From the NCBI RefSeq assembly GCF_016863435.1, contig NZ_BOOW01000015.1, positions 62,001 to 126,000 of the forward strand: 64,000 bases of DNA, written 5' to 3'. The position numbers were made by a program, and so were the translations under genes. The DNA comes from Sinosporangium siamense. Its GTDB lineage: Bacteria > Actinomycetota > Actinomycetes > Streptosporangiales > Streptosporangiaceae. The notes under the pieces are model-generated. The model worked only from the letters and a program-made list of their open reading frames with translations, did no database searches and was not told the DNA's origin. Shown piece by piece: positions 38,659-47,024 of this stretch (positions are counted from its first letter, which is position 1; every line of letters starts with the position of its first letter).

Positions 38659-39653
38659 ACCGCCGCCAGCGTCAGGCTGAAGTCGCCCGCCGGGTCGGTG
38701 TAGAAGCGCTGTACGGCGAAGCCCGCGTCTCCGAGTTCCTCCTTCAGCCCCTCGCGCCGGAACTTCGAACTGATCTCGGTGCGGATCTCCTCCCCGTCCG
38801 CCAAGGACACGGTGAGGCCGAGTGCGGGAATGCGCACCCGCATGTCGCGGGTGGCGCGCAGCCGCATCTCGATCCACTCGTTGTCCTCGTCGAAGAGCGC
38901 GACGTGCTCGAACAGCGCGGGATCGAAGTCGGCGCCGAGTTCCCGGTTGACCACGTGGAGCACGTTGCGGTTGAAGGCCGCGGTGACCCCGGAGGCGTCG
39001 TCGTAGGCCGCGACGAGCCGGGCCCGGTCCTTCACGAGGTCGGCCCCGAGCAGGAACGTGTCCCCTGGCCGCAGCGTGTCGTGGAGGCTCTTGAGGAAGG
39101 CGCGGCGGGCCGCCGGTTCGAGGTTGCCGATGGTGCCGCCGAGGAACGCCACCATGCGCCGGCCGTCGCGCGGCAGCAGGGCGAGGTGCCGCTCGAAGTC
39201 GGCCCGCACGGCGCGTACGGCGACGCCGGGATAGCGGGCGGCGAGCCGGCCCGCCGCCTTCAGCAGGGTGGTGGCGTCGACGTCGACCGCCGTGTAGGCG
39301 CGCAGGCTGTCGCCCGCCGCCATGGCGTCGAGCAGCAGGACGGTCTTCTCGCTGGTGCCCGAGCCGAGCTCCACCAGGGTGTCGGCGCCGCTCGCCGCTG
39401 CGATGTCGCCGGCCCGTTCCCGCATGATGGCCAGTTCCCGCCGGGTCGGGTAATACTCGTCGAGCCGGGTGATGCGCGTGAACAGGTCGCTCCCCACGGC
39501 GTCGTAGAACCACTTGGGCGGCAGCCACTTCGGCGTGGCGGTCAGTCCGGCGCGGACGTCGTGTTCGAGGTCCAGCCGGGGGTTGCTGCGTTCGAGGTGG
39601 TCGACGAAGCCGACGGACGGGTGGGCCGGGCTGGCCGGGTGGCTGACGGGCAC
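38655..39653 (-). CDS. egtD: L-histidine N-alpha-methyltransferase EgtD
   Basis: GTG 39653 lies after AAGGAGGCACC and gives 332 residues. EgtD (DUF2260-type methyltransferase) signatures: RAGLTATPKWLPPKWFYDAV, GSDLFTRITRLDEYYPTRRE, the SAM loop VELGSGTSEKT, AYTAVDVDATTL, VAFLGGTIGNLEPAARRAFL and the C-terminal EISSKFRREGLKEELGDAGF. It trimethylates histidine to hercynine in three SAM-dependent steps, the first committed reaction of ergothioneine synthesis. It overlaps egtE by 4 nt and follows egtC by 23 nt. Confidence 0.95.
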   Translation of the reverse strand: MPVSHPASPAHPSVGFVDHLERSNPRLDLEHDVRAGLTATPKWLPPKWFYDAVGSDLFTRITRLDEYYPTRRELAIMRERAGDIAAASGADTLVELGSGTSEKTVLLLDAMAAGDSLRAYTAVDVDATTLLKAAGRLAARYPGVAVRAVRADFERHLALLPRDGRRMVAFLGGTIGNLEPAARRAFLKSLHDTLRPGDTFLLGADLVKDRARLVAAYDDASGVTAAFNRNVLHVVNRELGADFDPALFEHVALFDEDNEWIEMRLRATRDMRVRIPALGLTVSLADGEEIRTEISSKFRREGLKEELGDAGFAVQRFYTDPAGDFSLTLAAV

Positions 39654-39676
39654 GGTGCCTCCTTCAGATCGTTGGG

Positions 39677-40384
39677 TTAGAGCGGCAGAACCTGCGTGCC
39701 TCCTCGCGTGACGAGCACGAGGCTCCGGTCGGGCACGGCGTGCCAGCCGGGCCGGTCGTCGAGCGGCTCGCTGGCCACCAGCACGCCGTGGTCGCCTCGG
39801 TGGAGGAAGAGCGTGTCGCCGCACGCGGTGGCGGCGAGCGAGGCGCCGTCGGCGGCGAGCAGGTTGAGCCTGGCCTCGGGGTCCTTGGCGGCGGCTGTGG
39901 TGACGACGCCGGCGAGGGCGTCGCCGAGGGGCAGCCCGGCGCGCAGCCGCAGGAATACGGCGGCGGCGAGCCAGGCGGAGTCGCAGGTGCTCTCGGCCCC
40001 GTCGGCGAGGTCCCTGACGGCGCCGGGGTCGACCCGCCCGTTGTGGCTGAGCAGGTGGGTGCCGTCGGTGAAGGGCGCGGTGGCGGTCTCCTCGACGGGC
40101 ATGCCGGCGGTGGCGGACCGCACGGCGGCCAGCAGGCAGTGCGAGCGGGCGGCGCGGGCGAGGCCGGGCAGGTTGGCGTCGGTCCAGATGGGCACCGTTC
40201 TGCGATAGCGGACGGGGCTGTGGTCGGCTTCGCCGTACCAGCCCATGCCGAAGCCGTCGGCGTTGATCATGCCGTGGCGCTGGAGGCGGGGGGAGTAGGA
40301 CTGCTGGAGCAGGCCGTTGCCGGGGTCGAAGATGAGTGAGGCGAGGCTCGCGGGGGCGCCGAGCCAGGCGGCGTGGCGGCACAT
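39677..40384 (-). CDS. egtC: Gamma-glutamyl-hercynylcysteine sulfoxide hydrolase EgtC
   Basis: The 235-residue class II glutamine amidotransferase-type protein begins MCRHAAWLG, so Cys2 becomes the N-terminal nucleophile after Met removal. NADGFGMGWYGEADHSPVRY, ARSHCLLAAVRSAT and HLLSHNGRVDPG complete the Ntn fold. EgtC removes glutamate from gamma-glutamyl hercynylcysteine sulfoxide, so its presence implies the EgtA/EgtB glutamyl-cysteine route. The ATG abuts the EgtB stop directly (TAGATG). Confidence 0.93.
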   Translation of the reverse strand: MCRHAAWLGAPASLASLIFDPGNGLLQQSYSPRLQRHGMINADGFGMGWYGEADHSPVRYRRTVPIWTDANLPGLARAARSHCLLAAVRSATAGMPVEETATAPFTDGTHLLSHNGRVDPGAVRDLADGAESTCDSAWLAAAVFLRLRAGLPLGDALAGVVTTAAAKDPEARLNLLAADGASLAATACGDTLFLHRGDHGVLVASEPLDDRPGWHAVPDRSLVLVTRGGTQVLPL

Positions 40385-41701
40385 CTACGCCTGCCCGGCG
40401 GGTGCGGTGCGGGCGCAGCGGAAACCGGAGAAGATCTGCCTCCTGATGGGGTAGTCCCAGTTGCGGAACGTCGTGCGGACCGCGGCGGGGTCGGCGGCCC
40501 AGGAGCCGCCGCGCAGCACCCGGTGGTCCCCGCCGAAGAACACCTCGCTGTACTCCCGGTAGGGAAAGGCGCGGAACCCCGGGTAGGGCAGGAAACACGA
40601 CGACGTCCACTCCCAGACCTCGCCGATCATCTGCTCGGCGCCGTAGGCCCCGGCTCCCGCCGGGTAGGCGCCGACGGGGGCGGGTCTGGCGGCGCGGTGG
40701 CCGAGGTTGGCCCGGTCGGGGGTGGGGGGTTCGTCGCCCCAGGGATATTTGCGGGCGCGTTCGGCGTCGGGGTCCCATCCGCAGGCCTTCTCCCATTCGG
40801 CCTCGGTGGGGAGCCGCTTGCCGGCCCAGCGGGCGTAGGCGTCGGCTTCGTACCAGCAGACGTGCTGGACGGGTTCGTCCATGGGGACCGGTTCGGGGCG
40901 GCCGAAACGCGAGCGCCACCAGGTTGCGCCCTCGCGGGTCCAGAACAGCGGGGCGTGGACGCTGGACTCGGTGCGCCACCGCCAACCGCCGGGGGCCCAC
41001 CAGCGCGGGTCGTCGTAGCCGCCGTCCTCGATGAAGTGGATGTAGGAGCGGTTGTCGACGGGGAACCGGTCGATGTAGTAGGCGGGCAGGTCGACACGGT
41101 GGGCGCGCCGCTCGTTGTCGTAGGCCCACGGCTCGGTGTCGGTGCCCATGAGGAACGGCCCGGCAGGCACGAACACCTCGTCGGCCCCGAACGCGGGCCG
41201 GCCGGGCGGCAGGGGGCTGTCGCGCACGAGGCCCGGCTGCCCGGACAGCTGGAGGGTGGCGAGCATGGTCTCGTCGTGCTGGTGCTCGTGCTGGATCACC
41301 AGGCCGAAGACGAACCCGGCCCGGTGCAGGGGCTCGGGGCCCGACAGGTCGATCGCGTCGAGCACGTCCAGGGTGCGGCCCCGCACCCCGGAGATGTATT
41401 TGCGGGTCTCGGCCGGGCCGAGCAGGGGGAGGGTGGGGCGGCTCTTGCGCGGCTGCTTGAAGGCGTCGTAGAGGTCGTCGATCTCTGGCCGCAGCGGGGT
41501 GATGCCGCCGGCCTCGCGCAGCACCCACAACTCCTCGTAGTTGCCGATGTGCGCGAGGTCCCAGATCAGGGGCGACATCAGCGGCGAGTGCTGACGCAGC
41601 AGCAGGTCGTCCTCGGCGTCGGTATACGCGAGCGACCGGCCCCGCACGGCGGCCAGGTCGGTTGCGATTCGTTCCTTGAAGGTGGCTGCGAAGTCGTTCA
41701 A
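40385..41701 (-). CDS. egtB: Ergothioneine sulfoxide synthase EgtB
   Basis: I choose TTG 41701: it overlaps the EgtA stop (TTGA), has GGAAGG 7 nt upstream and begins MNDFAATFKERIATDLAAVR, giving 438 residues. The DinB-like N-terminal domain has a His in LIWDLAHIGNYEELW and the iron-binding H-x3-H-x-E in QHEHQHDETM. The C-terminal FGE-sulfatase domain follows: FLMGTDTEPWAYDNE, FPVDNRSYIHFIEDGGY, CWYEADAYARWAGKRLPTEA, EWEKACGWD, VWEWTSSCFLPYPGF and RVLRGGSWA. The enzyme couples hercynine and gamma-glutamylcysteine with O2 at a non-heme iron. Confidence 0.95.
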   Translation of the reverse strand: MNDFAATFKERIATDLAAVRGRSLAYTDAEDDLLLRQHSPLMSPLIWDLAHIGNYEELWVLREAGGITPLRPEIDDLYDAFKQPRKSRPTLPLLGPAETRKYISGVRGRTLDVLDAIDLSGPEPLHRAGFVFGLVIQHEHQHDETMLATLQLSGQPGLVRDSPLPPGRPAFGADEVFVPAGPFLMGTDTEPWAYDNERRAHRVDLPAYYIDRFPVDNRSYIHFIEDGGYDDPRWWAPGGWRWRTESSVHAPLFWTREGATWWRSRFGRPEPVPMDEPVQHVCWYEADAYARWAGKRLPTEAEWEKACGWDPDAERARKYPWGDEPPTPDRANLGHRAARPAPVGAYPAGAGAYGAEQMIGEVWEWTSSCFLPYPGFRAFPYREYSEVFFGGDHRVLRGGSWAADPAAVRTTFRNWDYPIRRQIFSGFRCARTAPAGQA

Positions 41702-42981
41702 GACTGCCCTTCCTCGCGTCGCAGGGACGGCGGGTGCCCGCCCGGTCCGCTCAGCCGTTCGATCAGGTTCTCGGGACCGCAGGCCATGAGGTCGGCCGCG
41801 GGGGACAGGCCCGGTGTCACATACCGGTCGGCGAACTCGGCCACCCGCTCGACGAGGCCCTTCCCCGCGCCGAGCCGGGGAAGGGCCGCAAGCGCCGCGT
41901 CGAAACACGCCTCCGCCGCGCCGCGCAGGGCCGTGTCGGCGAGGCCGTGCCGTGCGGCGTGCCGCCACCGCGAGGTGCCGGGCGGCGGCGCCGAGAGGTA
42001 AGGCTCGGCGCCCGCGAGAGCGGTGTCGGCCGCCGTGTCGTCAACGATCAGCGCGTGGGTGACGGCCACGCACACCGGCCACAGGTCGGGGTGCTGGGCG
42101 TCGAGATAGCGGATCTCCAGCCACCCGCGCGGCCGGACCGGCGGGAACAGGGTGGTGGCGTGGTAGGCGAGGTCGTCGAGGGTGGGGCGGGGGACGGTCG
42201 CCGGGCCGGTCAGCCAGTCGCGGAAGGTCGAGCCGTCGTGGACGGGGCGGTAGCCATCCGGGCCATGCCGTACCAGCATGAGGCGGGCGTCGAGCAGGTA
42301 GTCGCGCCACGCCCCCGCGGGGTCGGCGGCGGCGGGCACGGGGGCGGTCCTGGAGCGGTCGAGGTTCTCCCACACGGCCTGGCGGCCCGACATCCACATG
42401 CAGCGGCGGCCCGCCATGAGCGGCGAGTTGGCGAAGGCCGCGGTCAGCACGGGGCCGAGGGTGTGGGCGCGTTCCCACCGCCGTGCCGGATGCTCGCCGA
42501 GATCCAGGTTGACCTGGATGGAGGCGGTGGAGCACATCATGAGCGCGCCGTACGGCAGGCCGAGGAAGGCCGCCATCGCGTCGTAGCGCGGTTCGTGCAC
42601 CTGCCTGGCGGCCCGGCGCACCGGGTCGAGGCCGACTCCGGCGAGCAGCAGGCCGTCCGCCAGCAGGGCGGCCCGGACGACCGCGACGTCGGCGGCGAGG
42701 GCGCCGATCGCGGCGGTCAGGTCGCCGGCGGGGCCGGAGAGTTCGAGCTGGCCGCCGGGTTCGAAGGTGATCCGGCTGCCGCCGGGCAGGGCGGGCAGCG
42801 CCTCGGCGACCCTGGCGACCGGCACCGGGCGGGCGGGAGCCGTACGGTCGAAGACCAGGAACTCCAGTTCGGCTCCGACGCGGTCGCCGCCTGAGGTCAG
42901 GACGGGGAAGCATGAACGCGCGAAGTCATCCACCGCCGAGACGTCCATGATCGGCGTGTCCTCGGCCGCCAGCCCGACCAT
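41698..42981 (-). CDS. egtA: Glutamate-cysteine ligase EgtA
   Basis: ATG 42981 follows AAAGGGGAT and gives 427 residues; an in-frame start at 43035 is possible but lies inside a duplicated segment. The protein has the GshA/GCS2-like fold: GGDRVGAELEFLVFDRTAPA, ITFEPGGQLELSGPAGDLTA, MMCSTASIQVNLDLGEHPAR, AFANSPLMAGRRCMWMSGRQ and GWLEIRYLDAQHPDLWPV. It makes gamma-glutamylcysteine for EgtB. It is the first egt gene, 154 nt after the anti-sigma gene, in the same direction. Confidence 0.93.
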   Translation of the reverse strand: MVGLAAEDTPIMDVSAVDDFARSCFPVLTSGGDRVGAELEFLVFDRTAPARPVPVARVAEALPALPGGSRITFEPGGQLELSGPAGDLTAAIGALAADVAVVRAALLADGLLLAGVGLDPVRRAARQVHEPRYDAMAAFLGLPYGALMMCSTASIQVNLDLGEHPARRWERAHTLGPVLTAAFANSPLMAGRRCMWMSGRQAVWENLDRSRTAPVPAAADPAGAWRDYLLDARLMLVRHGPDGYRPVHDGSTFRDWLTGPATVPRPTLDDLAYHATTLFPPVRPRGWLEIRYLDAQHPDLWPVCVAVTHALIVDDTAADTALAGAEPYLSAPPPGTSRWRHAARHGLADTALRGAAEACFDAALAALPRLGAGKGLVERVAEFADRYVTPGLSPAADLMACGPENLIERLSGPGGHPPSLRREEGQS

Positions 42982-43012
42982 TCGATCCCCTTTCGCGCGG
43001 GTGTCCTCGGGT

Positions 43013-43170
43013 CTACAGACCCGTGAGACGGCCACGCGTTACAGGCGACTTCGAGGATCGGCCGCGCCCCGCTTCGCCGGCGGCTGCCGGAGCGGATGGT
43101 GTCTGCTCTATACAGACCGGCCGGGCGGCCCGGCGTTACAGGGGACTTCGCGGATCGGCGGTGCGCCGCT
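43013..43170. repeat. Duplicated tail of the anti-sigma gene
   Basis: Two similar copies of about 60 bp lie 97 bp apart: 43013-43074 and 43110-43171. Both contain ACAGACC, then GCGTTACAGG, GACTTCG and GGATCGGC. In copy 2 this is the real 3' end of the anti-sigma gene (codons for ADPRSPL and stop). Copy 1 would code ADPRSRL and stop in the same manner but has no gene attached. It is thus a duplicated gene end in the egtA leader region. Confidence 0.75.
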
Positions 43171-43447
43171 CGCGGAAGGCCGCCAGCAGCCGCTCACGCG
43201 CCTCGGCGGGCAGCTCCTCAGGCAATGCTTCGGGTGGGGCCTCGGCGGAGCCGTTTGCCGCGTGCCGCTGGGGGTTGCGCAGGCGGCCGAGCAGGCCCGC
43301 CGTGGCGCGAAGCTGGCCGACATAACGCTCGCAGCCCCCACAGCCGGCCAGATGGGCCGTGAGGTCGCCGCGCGCGGATTCTTCCAGCGCATCGTCCATA
43401 TAGGCGGTGGCGAGTTCCACCACCTCTTCGCACCTGAACCGCTTCAC
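43136..43447 (-). CDS. Zinc-binding anti-sigma factor (ZAS/RsrA-like)
   Basis: GTG 43447 is the first start after the sigma-factor stop, 45 nt downstream, with GAGG upstream; the product has 103 residues. Zinc/redox ligands: C6 (RFRCEEV), H32, C36 and C39 (HLAGCGGC). The spacing C-x25-H-x3-C-x2-C equals that known for RsrA (C11, H37, C41, C44), the thiol-sensing partner of SigR. The C-terminal half is Ala/Glu/Arg-rich with no membrane helix, so it is cytoplasmic. It should bind and hold the sigma factor until oxidised. Confidence 0.82.
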   Translation of the reverse strand: MKRFRCEEVVELATAYMDDALEESARGDLTAHLAGCGGCERYVGQLRATAGLLGRLRNPQRHAANGSAEAPPEALPEELPAEARERLLAAFRERRTADPRSPL

Positions 43448-43491
43448 AGTTGTGATCGCCTCACCCTCTCGCGGATCGAATCGTATGTGCG

Positions 43492-44193
43492 CTAGCTCGG
43501 CCGGGCGGCCACCTGAAAGTAGTCGGAAAGCCGGCCCCGCACCGACGCGCGGGCCCGGTGAAGGAGGACCCGCTGATTGGCGGCCGAGATGGCCAGGATC
43601 TCGCACACCTCCTCCGATGTGCACCCCTCGACATCGCGAAGGGTGATCACGGTGCGCTGCCGGGGCGGCAGCTCGGCCAATGCCGCCGCGAGCCGGTCGC
43701 GCGTCTCGGCGGCCAGCGCCTCACCCTCGGGCGTCGGCCAGCGGGCCGGGGGCTCGCGCCAGGCGCCGGGGCTCGGCCCGCCCGCCCCGTGGAAACGCCT
43801 GTCGGGCCGGTCGGCCGCCGGCGCCCCGTCGTGCTCGGGGGCTCCGTCGAAGGCGCTGCTCCAGGGGATGGTACGGCTTTCGCGCGCCTGCCGTTTCTTG
43901 GCGGTGTTGGCGAGGATCCGGTAGATCCAGGTCTTCACCGAGGACCGCCCTTCGAACCCGTCGATGCCCGCGATCACCGCGAGCCAGGTCTCCTGGACGA
44001 CCTCCTCGGCGGAGGCGCGGGTGGACAGGTAGGACCCGGCGACGCGCAGCATGCCGGGCGACCACTCGTCGAGCAGCCTCGCGAACAACTCCTCGTCGCC
44101 GGAGCGGAGTCCCGCGACCACGACGTCGTCCGGAGGCAGCCCACCAGCCGCGATAATCCCCACGGTAGATAGCTTCCCCGCCAGCCCCGACAC
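43492..44193 (-). CDS. ECF-type RNA polymerase sigma factor
   Basis: The 233-residue protein has region 2 (LLDEWSPGMLRVAGSYLSTR, ASAEEVVQETWLAVIAGI, SSVKTWIYRILANTAKKR) and region 4 (ALAELPPRQRTVITLRDVEG, CTSEEVCEILAISAANQRVL, LHRARASVR). An unusually long, Pro/Gly-rich linker (about 50 residues) joins them, and there is a 25-residue N-terminal extension. The anti-sigma gene follows 44 nt downstream, then egtABCDE, all in one direction. A GGAAC-N17-GTT promoter lies 70-93 nt upstream, the usual self-recognised pattern of ECF factors. Confidence 0.92.
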   Translation of the reverse strand: MSGLAGKLSTVGIIAAGGLPPDDVVVAGLRSGDEELFARLLDEWSPGMLRVAGSYLSTRASAEEVVQETWLAVIAGIDGFEGRSSVKTWIYRILANTAKKRQARESRTIPWSSAFDGAPEHDGAPAADRPDRRFHGAGGPSPGAWREPPARWPTPEGEALAAETRDRLAAALAELPPRQRTVITLRDVEGCTSEEVCEILAISAANQRVLLHRARASVRGRLSDYFQVAARPS

Positions 44194-44261
44194 ATGTCCA
44201 CATCGTCATGCTTTGTCGGTTTCGGTCCGCTAGATCTCGTAATTATGCATAGACCGGGGTA

Positions 44262-44286
44262 AACACCGTGGAACACTGCTGGTTCC
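44262..44286 (-). promoter_or_regulatory. ECF-type promoter before the sigma factor gene
   Basis: On the minus strand GGAAC (44286-44282) is followed after 17 nt by GTT (44264-44262), the classic ECF -35/-10 arrangement. GGAAC also forms an inverted repeat with GTTCC (44270-44286 overall). The predicted start is about 60 nt before the sigma-factor ATG, consistent with autoregulation. Confidence 0.6.
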
Positions 44287-44395
44287 CTCGGTATCAGGAA
44301 GATGACGGGCTGCTCACGGAGCATATTCAGCCGTTGACTTCTGGTGTCGGTTTCATCACGCTCTAGGAAAATCTGTAAGTGTTGAGAGGTGGACC

Positions 44396-45148
44396 GTGAC
44401 CGGCCTGCGAGTCCTGGCCGTGGACGACGAACTCCCCGCGCTGGAAGATCTGGCCTACCTGCTGCGGGCCGACCCCCGGATCGCCGAGGTGGCCACCGCC
44501 CGCGACGGCGCGGCGGCGCTGCGCCTGCTGGACCGCGCCATCGCCCAGGGCCGGCCGGTGGACGCGGTTTTCCTCGACATCCGGATGCGGGGGCTCGACG
44601 GCGTCGTGCTCGGCAGACTGCTCTCCCAGTTCGCGAGCCCGCCCAAGGTCGTCTTCGTCACCGCCTACGAGGAACACGCCGTCGACGCCTTCGAGATCAA
44701 GGCCGAGGACTACCTCCTCAAGCCCGTCCGGGCCGAACGCCTGGCCGAGGCGGTCCGCCGGGTCTGCGTGGCGGCCGACGCCCCCGAACCCGTCCGCGCC
44801 GAACCCGACACCATCCCCGTCGAACTCGGCGGCGTGACGAGATTCGTCTCCAGCTCCGACGTGGTCTACGTCGAGGCCCAGGGCGACTACGCCCGCCTGC
44901 ACACCCACGGCGCCAGCCACCTCGTCCGCATCTCGCTCAACACGCTGGAGGAGCGGTGGGCGGCGGCCGGGTTCGTGCGGGTGCACCGCAGCCACCTCGT
45001 CGCCGTCAAGCACATCGAGGAGCTCCACCTCGACTCCGGCCGCTGCACCGTGCGCGTCCGCGGCGCCGAGATCCCGGTCAGCCGCCGCCACACGCGTGAG
45101 CTGCGCGACCTGCTTGTGCGCCGGGCCCGCAAGGGAAGGGCCGATTGA
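44396..45148 (+). CDS. LytTR-family response regulator
   Basis: The 250-residue protein has a receiver domain (VLAVDDELPALEDLAYLLR with the acidic pair; phosphoacceptor D61 in FLDIRM; Thr/Lys in VTAYEEHAVDAFEIKAEDYL, LKP) and a C-terminal LytTR DNA-binding domain (VVYVEAQGDYARLHTHGASH, RVHRSHLVAVKHIEELHL, VSRRHTRELRDLL). LytTR proteins bind direct repeats about 21 bp apart. The gene is coupled to a small membrane protein and an acetate-type symporter. Its kinase is not adjacent; the LytS-type kinase at 2328 is the candidate. GTG 44396 follows GAGAGGTGGACC. Confidence 0.92.
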   Translation: MTGLRVLAVDDELPALEDLAYLLRADPRIAEVATARDGAAALRLLDRAIAQGRPVDAVFLDIRMRGLDGVVLGRLLSQFASPPKVVFVTAYEEHAVDAFEIKAEDYLLKPVRAERLAEAVRRVCVAADAPEPVRAEPDTIPVELGGVTRFVSSSDVVYVEAQGDYARLHTHGASHLVRISLNTLEERWAAAGFVRVHRSHLVAVKHIEELHLDSGRCTVRVRGAEIPVSRRHTRELRDLLVRRARKGRAD

Positions 45149-45519
45149 AGGCGGACCGGCCGCGCCGGGTGGTCGTCACCAGCCCCAGGACCTCGGCCGC
45201 CCGTCCGCCCCGCTATCCCGCCACCCGCGAGATCGACGAGCAGACCGGCCTCGGTGAGGTCTACATGCGGTCGCTGGTGCGCGCGCAGCTCCGCCTGGCG
45301 TTGTTCGTGTGCACCGTGCTTGGCTGCGTGGTCCTCGGGCTGCCGCTGATCTTCGTGCTCCTGCCCGGCTTCTCGCAGGTCGCCGTGCTCGGCGTGCCGC
45401 TGCCCTGGGTGGTGCTCGCCGGGCTGATCTATCCCGCGTTCGTGGGCGGCGCCGTACTCTATGTACGGCAGGCCGAGCGCAACGAGGCGCGGTTCGCCGA
45501 GCTGCTGGAGCGCGAGTGA
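45145..45519 (+). CDS. Small membrane protein with symporter operon (DUF485-like topology)
   Basis: TTG 45145 overlaps the response-regulator stop (TTGA); 124 residues. A basic 40-residue N-terminus (TREIDEQTGLGEVYMRSLVR) precedes two membrane helices (LALFVCTVLGCVVLGLPLIF and VVLAGLIYPAFVGGAVLYVR), and a short acidic tail follows. The two-helix topology and position before a symporter match DUF485 proteins, but the DUF485 signature is not clear. It is probably an accessory subunit of the next gene. The next gene overlaps by 4 nt. Confidence 0.75.
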   Translation: MKADRPRRVVVTSPRTSAARPPRYPATREIDEQTGLGEVYMRSLVRAQLRLALFVCTVLGCVVLGLPLIFVLLPGFSQVAVLGVPLPWVVLAGLIYPAFVGGAVLYVRQAERNEARFAELLERE

Positions 45520-47024
45520 ACGCCGCCCTCCAGATGGGCGCCGTGGTCGCGGTGGTGTCGGCCACGCTCCTCATCGGGGTCTTCGGGTTGCGCGTGTCGC
45601 GCACCACGTCCGACTTCTACGTGGCCTCCCGCACGGTCTCGCCCCTCTGGAACGCCTCGGCCATCGGCGGCGAATACCTGTCGGCCGCGTCGTTCCTCGG
45701 CATCGCCGGGCTGATCCTCGCCTACGGCGCCGACATGTTGTGGTTGCCGGTCGGCTGGACCGGCGGCTATCTGGTGCTCCTGGTGCTGATCTCGGCGCCG
45801 CTGCGCCGCTCCGGGGCCTACACCCTGCCCGACTTCGCCGAGGCCCGCCTGGAGTCGATGGTCGTCCGGCGCGCCGCCGGGGTGCTGGTGGTGCTGATCG
45901 GCTGGCTCTACCTGATGCCGCAGTTTCAGAGCGCCGGGCTCGTGCTGCGCACCGTCACCGGGGCGCCTGTGTGGGCCGGGTCGCTGCTCGTGGCCTTCGT
46001 CGTGGTCGTCAACGTGCTGTCGGGCGGCATGCGGTCGATCACCTTCGTCCAGGCGTTCCAATACTGGCTGAAGCTGACCGCGCTGGCCGCGCCCGTGATC
46101 TTCCTGCTCATCGCCTGGCGCCGCGACGGCGCGCCGGGGCTGACCGCGCAGGACCTCTCCACCTGGGCGATGCCGCTGGCGGGCGACCGCGACTACGACA
46201 TCTACTCGACCTACTCGCTGATCCTCGCGACCTTCCTCGGCACCATGGGCCTGCCGCACGTGCTGGTCCGCTTCTACACCAACCCCGACGGGCGCGCCGC
46301 CCGCCGCACCACTCTCGTCGTGCTGGCCCTGCTGGGGTCGTTCTACCTGCTCCCCGCGATCTACGGCGCCCTCGGCCGTATATACGCGACCGACCTGCTG
46401 GCCGAGGGGCGCAGCGACGCGGTCGTGCTGACCCTGCCGGGCCGCCTGCTCGGCGGCACCCTCGGCGAACTGCTCACCGCGCTCGTGACCGCCGGGGCCT
46501 TCGCCGCGTTCCTGTCCACCTGCTCGGGGCTGACCGTGTCGGTCGCCGGGGTGATCGGCCAGGACCTCCTCCAAGGGGGCGTGCGGTCGTTCCGGGTGGC
46601 CGCCGTCCTCGCGGTGCTCATGCCGCTCGGCCTCGCGCTCGCCGCCCGGGCGCTGCCGGTGGCCGACGTGGTCGGCCTGGCCTTCGCCGTGGCGGCCTCG
46701 TCGTTCTGCCCCCTGCTGGTGCTCGGCATCTGGTGGCGGCGGCTCACCGACGCCGGCGCCATGGCGGGCCTGGTGAGCGGCGGCGGCCTGGCGAGCCTCG
46801 CGGTGATCGCCACGATCGTGGGCGGCCCGCACGACGGCCTGCTCGGCGCACTCCTCGCCCAGCCGGCCGCGTGGAGCGTGCCGATCGCGTTCGTGGTGAT
46901 GATCGTCGTCTCGCTGCTGACCCCGCATCGGGTGCCGTCCGGCGTGGCGCGGATCATGGTGCGGCTGCACACACCCGAGAACCTCGACGTGGACCGCGGC
47001 GACTGGCGGCCCCGCCGCACGTGA
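45516..47024 (+). CDS. Sodium:solute symporter, acetate/monocarboxylate type (1)
   Basis: GTG 45516 overlaps the upstream stop (GTGA) and gives 502 residues and about 13 membrane helices. SSS signatures: SDFYVASRTVSPLWNASAIG, GEYLSAASFLGIAGLILAYG, GGMRSITFVQAFQYWLKL and GTMGLPHVLVRFYTNPDGRA. The last is typical of the cation acetate symporter (ActP/MctC) group. It should import acetate, pyruvate or propionate with Na+ or H+. It differs strongly from the second symporter at 47794, so the two may have different substrates. Confidence 0.9.
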   Translation: MNAALQMGAVVAVVSATLLIGVFGLRVSRTTSDFYVASRTVSPLWNASAIGGEYLSAASFLGIAGLILAYGADMLWLPVGWTGGYLVLLVLISAPLRRSGAYTLPDFAEARLESMVVRRAAGVLVVLIGWLYLMPQFQSAGLVLRTVTGAPVWAGSLLVAFVVVVNVLSGGMRSITFVQAFQYWLKLTALAAPVIFLLIAWRRDGAPGLTAQDLSTWAMPLAGDRDYDIYSTYSLILATFLGTMGLPHVLVRFYTNPDGRAARRTTLVVLALLGSFYLLPAIYGALGRIYATDLLAEGRSDAVVLTLPGRLLGGTLGELLTALVTAGAFAAFLSTCSGLTVSVAGVIGQDLLQGGVRSFRVAAVLAVLMPLGLALAARALPVADVVGLAFAVAASSFCPLLVLGIWWRRLTDAGAMAGLVSGGGLASLAVIATIVGGPHDGLLGALLAQPAAWSVPIAFVVMIVVSLLTPHRVPSGVARIMVRLHTPENLDVDRGDWRPRRT

